A DNA stretch of 14,179 nt. Origin: Flavobacteriaceae bacterium (GTDB lineage Bacteria > Bacteroidota > Bacteroidia > Flavobacteriales > Flavobacteriaceae). The position numbers were made by a program, and so were the translations under genes. Under the pieces are notes generated by a model, which searched no databases, was not told the origin of the DNA, and saw only the letters and a list, made by a program, of their open reading frames with translations. The stretch covers positions 1 to 14,179 of the forward strand of contig JADHLU010000008.1 of NCBI GenBank assembly GCA_016780435.1, given 5' to 3'. This document shows, in pieces, positions 7,128-14,179 of this stretch. Position 1 is the first letter of the stretch. Each line of letters starts with the position of its first letter.

Positions 7128-8445
7128 CGGTCATCCACTGTTTAATGGGTTCAACAAGTTCAGCTATATCTCCTGCGCCAGCCGTGATCAGCACCTGTAG
7201 CTCTTCTTGCTTCAAGCGGCCGAGCACCTCCTGTTTTGAACAGAGCATGGCCTTTTGGCCTAATTCGCTCACCAACTGTTCCGAGCTAATGGCCGAATTC
7301 GGTTGTTCGCGAGCGCCATAAATCGGCAGAATAATCAGACGATCAAATAAAGCCAGCGCAGCAATAAAGTCTGATTTTAATTGAAGCGTTCGGCTGAACA
7401 GATGGGGCTGAAAAACCAAGGTTAATTTTCGACCCGAAGCCAGGGCACGTGCAAATTCGTGTAAGGCCGTAAGCTCACTCGGATGATGTGCATAGTCATC
7501 TAGATACAACCGCCCTTTTTCTTGTACTACTACATTGAAACGTCGCTGAATTTGCGGGAGTGTCTCAAAAGCAGAAATCAGCTGGGCTTCATCGCAAAAT
7601 TGAGCGGCAGCTGCGAATGCGGCCACAGCATTGAGCGCGTTGTGCAGACCCATCGTATTCGATTGAATGGTATACTTTCCTTTGGGGGTCCTTAACTGAT
7701 AGCTATTGAAAGGGGTCATCGACTCCATTGGGGTTATGCGGTAATCTGCCTGCGCTGTCAATCCGTATCTAAGCCCGCTGAATGCCGAGGAAAGCGACTC
7801 ATGCACTATGCAACTCGAGCGTGTCTGCTGCTGAAACTGAAGAAAGGTTTCTTCTAAGTCGTTTAAGTCGGCATAACAATCTAAGTGATCAACCTCAACA
7901 TTGGTGATCACCGAGCATTCGGGGCTCAAGGTCAAGAAAGATCGGTCGTACTCGTCGGCTTCAACCACCGCAAAATCGTCACCCCTATTGAAATAGTTTG
8001 TTCCAAACTCAGAAGACACGCCACCTAAAAATGCACTGAATCGCAAATCAGACGACTTCAAAAAATGGGCTAAAAAGCTCGAGGTACTCGTTTTTCCATG
8101 GGTGCCCGCAACAGCGATAGTCTTGAATGGGATCAAAAATTCGGCTAGCAGCTGAGCGCGCTTAATCAGCCTTAACTGCAGCTTTAGCGCCTGCTGGCAG
8201 TGCGGATGTTCTGTTGGCGCGGCCGATGTTCGCACCACAATCGAGTCAGGGGCTAGTGTATTTAGTAGCGAAAAGTCGGTGAGCTCTTGGGTGATTTTTG
8301 CCCCCCTGCCCTTGAGCAGATCGGTCTGATCATTGGCATTTCTATCATAGCCAAAGACTTCAAAGCCTAAATGCATGGCATGCTGCGCCAAGGCCGACAT
8401 ACCTATTCCGGCAATTCCTATAAAATAGATCTGTTTAGCGCTCAT
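7111..8445 (-). CDS. murC: UDP-N-acetylmuramate--L-alanine ligase
   Basis: MurC is the cytoplasmic ATP-dependent ligase that adds L-alanine to UDP-MurNAc, the first amino acid of the peptidoglycan stem. The 444-residue product has the Mur ligase layout: a UDP-binding N-domain with GIAGIGMS at 10-17, an ATP-binding central domain with P-loop GTHGKTS at 114-120, EADEYDRSF at 162-170 and NVEVDHLDCY at 182-191, and a C-terminal domain with DDYAHHPSE and FQPHLFSRT. GTHGK and the EADEYD block separate MurC from MurD, MurE and MurF; Mpl is longer and lacks this context. The P-loop has Ser where most MurC proteins have Thr (GKTST), a conservative change. Its ATG overlaps the end of murG by 11 nt and its end overlaps ftsQ by 17 nt. 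Confidence 0.97.
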   Translation of the reverse strand: MSAKQIYFIGIAGIGMSALAQHAMHLGFEVFGYDRNANDQTDLLKGRGAKITQELTDFSLLNTLAPDSIVVRTSAAPTEHPHCQQALKLQLRLIKRAQLLAEFLIPFKTIAVAGTHGKTSTSSFLAHFLKSSDLRFSAFLGGVSSEFGTNYFNRGDDFAVVEADEYDRSFLTLSPECSVITNVEVDHLDCYADLNDLEETFLQFQQQTRSSCIVHESLSSAFSGLRYGLTAQADYRITPMESMTPFNSYQLRTPKGKYTIQSNTMGLHNALNAVAAFAAAAQFCDEAQLISAFETLPQIQRRFNVVVQEKGRLYLDDYAHHPSELTALHEFARALASGRKLTLVFQPHLFSRTLQLKSDFIAALALFDRLIILPIYGAREQPNSAISSEQLVSELGQKAMLCSKQEVLGRLKQEELQVLITAGAGDIAELVEPIKQWMTDECLV

Positions 8446-9526
8446 GGAGAATTTCTTTTATCAATTTAACAATTTCTTGAGCTGCATTAGGGCGTGCGCG
8501 TTTTTTGAATCGATCGCCCATTCCGCTTGGGTGATCTACCTCATTTACGAGTTGCTGCAATAGCGTTTCGCTATCCCTGTTCATGTCGGCTTCTCGCAGC
8601 AAAAGGGCGGCATATACCTCAGTAAGCGCTAAAGCATTTTTCGTTTGGTGATCCTCAGCCACATTAGGAGAGGGTATAAAAAGAGTGGGTTTCCCCAGTA
8701 TGGCCAATTCAGAGACAGCGCCTGCTCCAGATCTAGAAATTACGGCATTGCATAGGGAGTAGGCCAGATCCATCCGCTCTATAAATGAAGTGACCCTAAC
8801 GCCTTCGGATTCGTAAAATTCATAGGTTTCAAAATAGCGCGGACCACATTGCCAGAGCAATTGATACCCCTTGTCGGTCAATCTTTTCAGGTTTTCTGCC
8901 ATCCAAGAGTTCATACGAGCAGATCCAAGGCTTCCGCCGATTAGCAGAATAACCTTTCGATTGGGATCTAACCTAAAGTAGCCAGCCGCCTCTTCACGAG
9001 AGGCGAAGAGATTCAGCAGAGAAGGGCGAACCGGATTTCCGGTAATCTCAATACGGCTTTTCGCGAAGTAGCGCTGCATGTTGTCGTAAGCGACGCAGAC
9101 CGCTCTAGCCTTAGGGGCCAGCCATTTATTGACCAGACCCGCATAGGCGTTTTGCTCTTGAAGTACAAACGGAATTTTTTTGCGAGAGGCCGCATACAAC
9201 AGTGGTGCGCTGGCGAATCCGCCGGTGCCTATTACCAAATCGGGTTTAAACGTATTGAGAATTTCGTAAGAGCGCTCTGTGCTCAACCACCATCTAAAGG
9301 GCAGCCACAAGTTACGTAGGCTCAATTTTCGATCTAATCCGGTAATATTTAGTCCTTCGATGGCATATCCGGCTTGAGGAACCTTCACCATCTCCATTTT
9401 ATTCTTAGCCCCAACAAACAATATCTCACAATCAGGAAATGCTGCCCTCAATGCATCGGCAATCGCGATGGCCGGATAGATATGCCCCCCCGTACCGCCT
9501 CCAGATAAAATGAAGGAGTAACTCAT
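8435..9526 (-). CDS. murG: Lipid II synthase MurG (GlcNAc transferase)
   Basis: MurG transfers GlcNAc from UDP-GlcNAc to lipid I on the cytoplasmic face of the membrane, making lipid II. The 363-residue product is a GT28-family, GT-B-fold enzyme. It begins with the lipid-binding glycine-rich loop GGTGGH at 10-15, followed by VIGTGGFASAPL, a second loop GGSLGSARMN at the start of the C-terminal lobe, and the UDP-GlcNAc site SRSGAGAVSEL with IPSPNVAEDHQTKNA. Length and motif order are those of a normal intact MurG. The ATG lies in an ATGA overlap with the ftsW stop (9523-9526), a classic coupling arrangement, and the 3' end overlaps murC by 11 nt. Confidence 0.97.
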   Translation of the reverse strand: MSYSFILSGGGTGGHIYPAIAIADALRAAFPDCEILFVGAKNKMEMVKVPQAGYAIEGLNITGLDRKLSLRNLWLPFRWWLSTERSYEILNTFKPDLVIGTGGFASAPLLYAASRKKIPFVLQEQNAYAGLVNKWLAPKARAVCVAYDNMQRYFAKSRIEITGNPVRPSLLNLFASREEAAGYFRLDPNRKVILLIGGSLGSARMNSWMAENLKRLTDKGYQLLWQCGPRYFETYEFYESEGVRVTSFIERMDLAYSLCNAVISRSGAGAVSELAILGKPTLFIPSPNVAEDHQTKNALALTEVYAALLLREADMNRDSETLLQQLVNEVDHPSGMGDRFKKRARPNAAQEIVKLIKEILHER

Positions 9527-10680
9527 GATACCGTTACTTTTTTTGGTTTATGTTGAGCGGCACTGAGCACAATGCCTATGGCTATACAGGTCATCCAAAT
9601 AGAGGTACCCCCCATGCTAATCAGGGGCAGGGGCTGGCCGGTGACCGGAACCAACTCAACGACAACGGCCATGTTTAAAAGCGCCTGAAACACTATGGGT
9701 ATGCCCAATCCGACCACTAACAACTTTGCAAAAACGGCCTCGGCCGCGTGCGCTATAACCACGATTCGAATCAAAAAAACGACATACAAGAGCAATAAGA
9801 TCAGCCCTCCCACAAGGCCGTATTCCTCGACAATTATAGCATAGATAAAATCTGAGGTGCTTTGCGATATGCGGTTTTTAACCACGCTTTTGCCGGCACC
9901 CTTTCCGAAAATTCCTCCTTCGGCAACGGCTATTTTGGCCAAGGTAATTTGGTGTCGACTATCAGCGGAGGCGGTCTCCGGATTCAAAAAGGTTTCGACT
10001 CGGTTTTTCCAGGTGACCGCGCGATCAGAGGGTATAGACTCAGGCGACTTCATCAGAACGGTCAAGAATAAAGCGGCTGCCGCGGCAAGAGCCAGTGAAA
10101 TGCCTATGAGGTACTTCAGCGGATATCCGCCAATAAAGCACAACACAAAAGCCATAAGTCCAATAATGGCCGCCGTAGAAAAATTCTGACTGAAGACTAG
10201 TAAAACGGTAAGCCCTATTGGAATCCAAAGAGGTAATATGCTTTCTGAAAACTTGATCGTGCGAGCTTTGTTCTTAGCTAAATAGCTGGCGATGCATACC
10301 ATAAGTACGACCTGGGCCAGTGTCGAGGGCTGAAAATTCATATTGATCAGCGGAACCCGAACCCAGCGATTGGCGCTCACCCCTCCTATAGAGTTACCCA
10401 TGGTCAAGGTATAGGCCAGAAGGGCCACCACCGGAATAAAAAATAACCATCCTAAGACAGCAATGCGCTCTATGGCCAGTTTATGGGTGAGGTAGATGAG
10501 AAAAAATCCGGCCAAGAGCAGAAACATGTGCTTAAAGAGCAGTGTTCGTATCACCGAAACTCCTTCGTCAACGCTAATTTGGGTACCCGCACTGTAAACG
10601 GGCAAAAAAGAGAACAGCGCCAAGAGCAAGGTAATCGCCCATAGTGTTTTATCTCCCTTAAGCAGGTTAAACAGTTTCAT
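9523..10680 (-). CDS. ftsW: Septal peptidoglycan polymerase FtsW (SEDS family)
   Basis: FtsW is the multi-pass inner-membrane glycosyltransferase that polymerises lipid II at the septum together with the transpeptidase FtsI. The 385-residue product has about ten hydrophobic segments and SEDS-family landmarks: SANRWVRVP followed by NFQPSTLAQ (residues 102-123), the large periplasmic loop with GGIFGKGAGKS and STSDFIYAIIVEEYG, and the C-terminal PVTGQPLPLISMGGTS. RodA is the main alternative; position between murD and murG decides for FtsW. The usual (E/Q)PD(F/L)G after TM4 reads SQNFSTA (164-170), with Asn in place of Asp. Its ATG directly abuts the murD stop (TAGATG) and its stop overlaps the murG start by 4 nt. 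The partner ftsI would be expected beyond the right edge. Confidence 0.96.
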   Translation of the reverse strand: MKLFNLLKGDKTLWAITLLLALFSFLPVYSAGTQISVDEGVSVIRTLLFKHMFLLLAGFFLIYLTHKLAIERIAVLGWLFFIPVVALLAYTLTMGNSIGGVSANRWVRVPLINMNFQPSTLAQVVLMVCIASYLAKNKARTIKFSESILPLWIPIGLTVLLVFSQNFSTAAIIGLMAFVLCFIGGYPLKYLIGISLALAAAAALFLTVLMKSPESIPSDRAVTWKNRVETFLNPETASADSRHQITLAKIAVAEGGIFGKGAGKSVVKNRISQSTSDFIYAIIVEEYGLVGGLILLLLYVVFLIRIVVIAHAAEAVFAKLLVVGLGIPIVFQALLNMAVVVELVPVTGQPLPLISMGGTSIWMTCIAIGIVLSAAQHKPKKVTVS

Positions 10681-12033
10681 CTAGTCAATGGCCTTAACCG
10701 TTTTAATAAATTCTTCTCCTCTGTGCTCGTAGTTTCTAAATAAGTCAAAGCTGGCGCAAGCCGGCGAGAGCAAAACCGTGTCTCCGCGCTCAGTATAACG
10801 CATGGCTTGCGCTATGGCATCACTCATTGAAGTGACCTCAACCATCTGATCGACCACACGAGAAAAGGTATTGATCAGCTTGGCATTGTCTGTGCCCAAG
10901 CAGATTATGGCCTTAACCTTTTCGCGCACTAAAGGCATAAGGTCTTGGTAATCGTTTCCTTTATCTACACCGCCAGCGATCCAAACAACCGGGCGCTTAA
11001 CCGATTCCAAGGCGAAATAGGTGGCGTTCACATTGGTGGCTTTTGAGTCGTTGATAAAGCGCACACCCGAGAATTCTTCGACTACCTGCATGCGATGAGC
11101 AATGCCCGTAAATCCTTCAATGCTCTGCTGAATAGCCTCTTTGTGTATAGACTTCAGCATACCAATCATTCCGGCAGCCATGGCATTTTTCAAGTTGTGC
11201 AGGCCTTCGACCGGAACCGCCGAAGTGTTGATCTCAATAGTCTGGTTGTTCACATTCATAATCATTTTGTCTTGGTCTAAATAGGCCCCTTGGGTCAATT
11301 TCTTCTTAACACTAAAGGGCAATTGTGTGGCACGGATCTCGTGCACACAGGCCTCTAAATGCTGCTGAATCACCTGGCAATCGGCATCGTATAGGAAATA
11401 GTCTTTCTCAGTCTGATTCATGCAGATCCTAAACTTGGCATCGATGTATGACGAAAAATCATCACCGTAGCGGTCAAGGTGATCTGGAGTAATATTGGTA
11501 ATCACCGCAATGTGAGGCCTGAAGTCTTTAATGTGATCGAGCTGAAAGCTGCTCACCTCAAGAACATATAGGGCCTGTGGTTTGGTGGCCAACAATCGTG
11601 CAAAGCTGTCTCCGATGTTTCCTCCCAAGGCAACATCTAGCTGATGGTCTTCAAGAATCTTATGGGTAAGTGCCGCAGTAGTGGTTTTACCATTAGTACC
11701 TGTGATGGCCACAATCTCGGCTTGGGTGTGTTTAAAGGCAAACTCGATCTCAGAAACCACCGGTATGCCAGCTGACTCGAACTTTTTAATAACCGACACC
11801 CCATTAGGAATACCTGGACTCTTAACAACAAGGTCAGCCTGTTTCAGGCGGTCCCAGCTATGCCCACCCGTCTCAAATTCTATTTCATAATGTCGCATAA
11901 GCCCCTCGTAATGGGCATTAACAGCGCCATTATCGCTTACGAAAACTCGATCTCCCAGCTGCTTGGCTAGAATGGCAGCACCCACTCCGCTTTCTTGAGC
12001 GCCCAAAACCACAATGTACCTAGATCGACTCAT
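10681..12033 (-). CDS. murD: UDP-N-acetylmuramoyl-L-alanine--D-glutamate ligase
   Basis: MurD is the cytoplasmic ligase that adds D-glutamate to UDP-MurNAc-L-Ala, using ATP. The 450-residue product contains the N-terminal UDP-binding fold (VVLGAQESGVGAA near 8-20), VVKSPGIP near 69-76, the P-loop GTNGKTTT at 112-119, EVSSFQLD at 159-166, NITPDHLDRY at 180-189, and C-terminal motifs FINDSKATN, WIAGGVDKGND and LSPACASFDLF. The SPGIP, EVSSFQLD and LSPACASFD blocks are diagnostic of MurD within the ligase family. The coding region looks intact and of normal length. Its ATG shares one base with the mraY stop (TAATG), and its TAG stop touches the ftsW ATG. Confidence 0.98.
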   Translation of the reverse strand: MSRSRYIVVLGAQESGVGAAILAKQLGDRVFVSDNGAVNAHYEGLMRHYEIEFETGGHSWDRLKQADLVVKSPGIPNGVSVIKKFESAGIPVVSEIEFAFKHTQAEIVAITGTNGKTTTAALTHKILEDHQLDVALGGNIGDSFARLLATKPQALYVLEVSSFQLDHIKDFRPHIAVITNITPDHLDRYGDDFSSYIDAKFRICMNQTEKDYFLYDADCQVIQQHLEACVHEIRATQLPFSVKKKLTQGAYLDQDKMIMNVNNQTIEINTSAVPVEGLHNLKNAMAAGMIGMLKSIHKEAIQQSIEGFTGIAHRMQVVEEFSGVRFINDSKATNVNATYFALESVKRPVVWIAGGVDKGNDYQDLMPLVREKVKAIICLGTDNAKLINTFSRVVDQMVEVTSMSDAIAQAMRYTERGDTVLLSPACASFDLFRNYEHRGEEFIKTVKAID

Positions 12034-13232
12034 TAACGAATTTTTAGGGTAACTACACTGAGTACCGCGAGTAAGATGCCAACGATTAAGAATCGCGTGA
12101 CAATTTTACTCTCGTGATATCCTTTTTTCTGATAGTGGTGATGCAGCGGAGCCATCAAAAAGATGCGCTTACCTTCTCCAAACTTCTTCTTGGTGTATTT
12201 AAAGTATCCGACTTGACTCATCACCGATAAGGATTCTGCCAAGAATACCCCGCAAAGCACGGGTATGAGTAATTCTTTGCGCACGATAAGTGCGATTACG
12301 GCGATTAGACCTCCAATAGTCAAGCTTCCGGTATCTCCCATAAACACCTGGGCCGGATAGGCATTGTACCACAAAAAACCAATGAGCCCGCCAATAAAGG
12401 CGCCCGAGAAAACAACCACCTCTCCTACTCGAGGTAAGTAGAATATATTGAGGTAGTCGGCAAACAATACATTACCAGACACCCAAGCCATAAGCAATAG
12501 AGTGAGCACAATGATTACTGATGAACCGGCCGCCAATCCGTCAATACCATCGGTCAGATTGGCCCCATTCGAAACCGCAGTGATAATAAAGATGACCACC
12601 AAGATAAAGACCACCCAAGAGTACTGGGCCCAGTCTTCAGAGAAGAAGGTCAGAAAATCGGCATAGTCGAGCTCGTTATTTTTAAAAAACGGCAGGTTAG
12701 TCTTCACCGACTTGACCTCTATGCTCTCTCTTAATGATACCCCGGCAGATTCTTCCCTTAAGGTGACTTGCGGGTGAAAATAGAGCACCGCACCCACTAC
12801 CGCACCAAGCCCAACTTGACCTATGATTTTAAAAATGCCCTTTAAGCCTTCTTTGTGGTTTTTAAACTTCTTGATGTAGTCGTCTATAAATCCTATACTA
12901 CCCATCCAGACCGTGGTCAGTATAAGCAGTTGTATGTACACATTGGTTAAATCAGTAAAGAGTAAAGCGGGAATTAGGGTGGCGCCAATAATGATGAGCC
13001 CACCCATGGTAGGTGTACCGGCCTTTTGGGACTGACCGGCTAGTCCAAGATCGCGAATGCTCTCGCCGATCTGTTTTTTGCGCAGCAAACCAATAATCGA
13101 CTTTCCGAATACCGATCCAATGATAAGCCCTGTCAAGGTGGCTAAGGCCGCCCTAAACGACAAGAACTGAAAGAGTGAGGCCCCAGGTAGCTGGTAATTG
13201 CGCTCAAGAAAATCAAATAGATGATAAAGCAT
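12033..13232 (-). CDS. mraY: Phospho-MurNAc-pentapeptide transferase (lipid I synthase)
   Basis: MraY transfers phospho-MurNAc-pentapeptide to undecaprenyl phosphate in the inner membrane, forming lipid I. The 399-residue product has about ten transmembrane segments and all family signatures: TPTMGG at 73-78, FIDDY with Asp117 and Asp118, [10 protein letters not shown] at 225-234, FMGDTGSL at 297-304 with the catalytic-site Asp300, and APLHHHY at 361-367. It is about 40 residues longer than E. coli MraY (360); the excess is a hydrophilic insertion at about 152-203 between two membrane segments, a feature I associate with Bacteroidota MraY. It begins 4 nt after the murE stop and ends in a 1-nt overlap with the murD start. 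Confidence 0.98.
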   Translation of the reverse strand: MLYHLFDFLERNYQLPGASLFQFLSFRAALATLTGLIIGSVFGKSIIGLLRKKQIGESIRDLGLAGQSQKAGTPTMGGLIIIGATLIPALLFTDLTNVYIQLLILTTVWMGSIGFIDDYIKKFKNHKEGLKGIFKIIGQVGLGAVVGAVLYFHPQVTLREESAGVSLRESIEVKSVKTNLPFFKNNELDYADFLTFFSEDWAQYSWVVFILVVIFIITAVSNGANLTDGIDGLAAGSSVIIVLTLLLMAWVSGNVLFADYLNIFYLPRVGEVVVFSGAFIGGLIGFLWYNAYPAQVFMGDTGSLTIGGLIAVIALIVRKELLIPVLCGVFLAESLSVMSQVGYFKYTKKKFGEGKRIFLMAPLHHHYQKKGYHESKIVTRFLIVGILLAVLSVVTLKIR

Positions 13233-13236
13233 AGGG

Positions 13237-14179
13237 TTAAGCGTTTAACAGTTCTTTTACCGTTTTCAAGTCATCAAAATCAAAGCGCTGGCCACCGATC
13301 TCTTGGTACTTTTCGTGACCCTTTCCGGCGACCAGCAGTATGTCGTTTGGTTGCGCCAAGGTAACGGCCATCTTTAGTGCCTCTAATCGATCAGGCTGAA
13401 CCAGAACCTTTCGCTTTAGGTCTATCGAAACCCCTTCATTCATGTGATCAATTATGCGCAAAGGATCTTCGTTTCTGGGATTATCTGAGGTAAAAAGTAC
13501 CACGTCACTCTGTTCTGCAGCAATTTTTCCCATCTCTGGTCGTTTGGTCTGATCCCGGTCTCCACCGCAGCCCAACACCGTAATTAAGCGTTCGTTTTTG
13601 GTGCGCAATTGAGCGATAGCCTCGTAAACATTTTTCAGTGCATCTGGGGTGTGGGCAAAATCGACAATAGCCAATACCTTATCGGTTCCCATGACCACAT
13701 TAAACCGACCTTCTACTGGCTTAAGCTGACTCATAGCAACGGTAACCTCATCTTTATCAAAGCCTAAGAGCGCGCACACTGCGTATACCGCCAACAGATT
13801 TGAGGCGTTGAATGCACCGTGAAGAGGAGTGTAAAGCTCTTTATCCTCTATGCGCACCAACATACCTGTTGCTTGATTCTCTACTACTTGAGCTTTGAAC
13901 TCGCTAATCGTTTTAAGGCCGTAGAAATGCATACTAGCCTTTGAATTTTGGAGCATATAGCGCCCGTTTTTATCATCGGCGTTGGCCAACGCAAAAGAGC
14001 GCGGCTCGAGCTGATCAAATAGGCGTTTTTTGACATCGCGATACGCCGCGAAGGTCTTGTGGTAATCGAGATGGTCGTGAGAGAGATTGGTAAATACCGC
14101 TCCCTGAAAGTCAATACCCAGATGACGCTCTTGATCAATGCCATGGGAACTGACCTCCATGAAACAAAACGAGCAGCCT
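13237..14179 (-). CDS. murE: UDP-MurNAc-L-Ala-D-Glu--meso-diaminopimelate ligase, C-terminal two thirds (runs off the right edge)
   Basis: MurE adds the third stem-peptide residue in the cytoplasm. About 313 codons are visible; the frame is open to the right edge, and the N-terminal UDP-binding domain and P-loop lie outside. The visible part starts in the central domain with [15 protein letters not shown], so the Met in this motif (14160) is internal and not the start. It continues with [43 protein letters not shown] and [15 protein letters not shown], and ends with [10 protein letters not shown]. The motif DNPR (13474-13485) in the C-terminal domain is the meso-diaminopimelate recognition signature; lysine-adding enzymes differ there. 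The organism therefore most likely has meso-DAP peptidoglycan. The gene ends 4 nt before mraY. Confidence 0.97.
   Translation of the reverse strand, partial: GCSFCFMEVSSHGIDQERHLGIDFQGAVFTNLSHDHLDYHKTFAAYRDVKKRLFDQLEPRSFALANADDKNGRYMLQNSKASMHFYGLKTISEFKAQVVENQATGMLVRIEDKELYTPLHGAFNASNLLAVYAVCALLGFDKDEVTVAMSQLKPVEGRFNVVMGTDKVLAIVDFAHTPDALKNVYEAIAQLRTKNERLITVLGCGGDRDQTKRPEMGKIAAEQSDVVLFTSDNPRNEDPLRIIDHMNEGVSIDLKRKVLVQPDRLEALKMAVTLAQPNDILLVAGKGHEKYQEIGGQRFDFDDLKTVKELLNA

Overview
The window is chromosomal DNA from a member of the Bacteroidota, most likely the Flavobacteriales. The evidence is the gene order murE-mraY-murD-ftsW-murG-murC-ftsQ-ftsA-ftsZ with no ddl or murB, a very long FtsZ ending in NNSFLHDNVD, a TonB-dependent receptor with an N-terminal carboxypeptidase-regulatory-like domain, signal peptides of the '...FSQ' and '...AAQ' type, and no clear Shine-Dalgarno sequences in front of the genes. 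Base composition of the conserved part looks to be in the mid-40s % G+C by eye, which is higher than many Flavobacteriaceae, so a less-studied Flavobacteriales family is plausible (inference).

The left end (1-626) is a small accessory region. It holds the 5' end of a leftward gene for an exported protein that runs off the window (1-117), an AT-rich spacer with a 17-bp direct repeat (142-181), the C-terminal catalytic remnant of a tyrosine recombinase (239-571, leftward), and a GC-rich patch with nested inverted repeats (543-587) just before the receptor gene. The jump from about 20% G+C (121-180) to about 63% G+C (541-600) and the missing front of the recombinase look like the edge of a decayed mobile element.

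From 627 to 2984 a single rightward gene encodes a 785-residue TonB-dependent outer-membrane receptor. Its stop codon overlaps that of ftsZ, which converges on it.

From 2981 to the right edge, nine leftward genes form the distal part of the division and cell-wall (dcw) cluster. The end of murE enters at the right edge. MurC, MurD and MurE are ligases that build the UDP-MurNAc peptide; the DNPR motif in MurE points to meso-diaminopimelate. MraY attaches the precursor to undecaprenyl phosphate and MurG adds GlcNAc to give lipid II. FtsW polymerises lipid II at the septum. FtsQ, FtsA and FtsZ form the divisome scaffold, membrane tether and treadmilling filament. Neighbouring genes overlap or are separated by at most 20 nt, so this is one polycistronic unit whose promoter lies beyond the right edge.

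I found no convincing previously undescribed system. The points most worth a second look are the recombinase remnant with its inverted and direct repeats, the long FtsZ linker with internal repeats and an offset C-terminal docking peptide, and the stop-on-stop overlap between ftsZ and the receptor gene.
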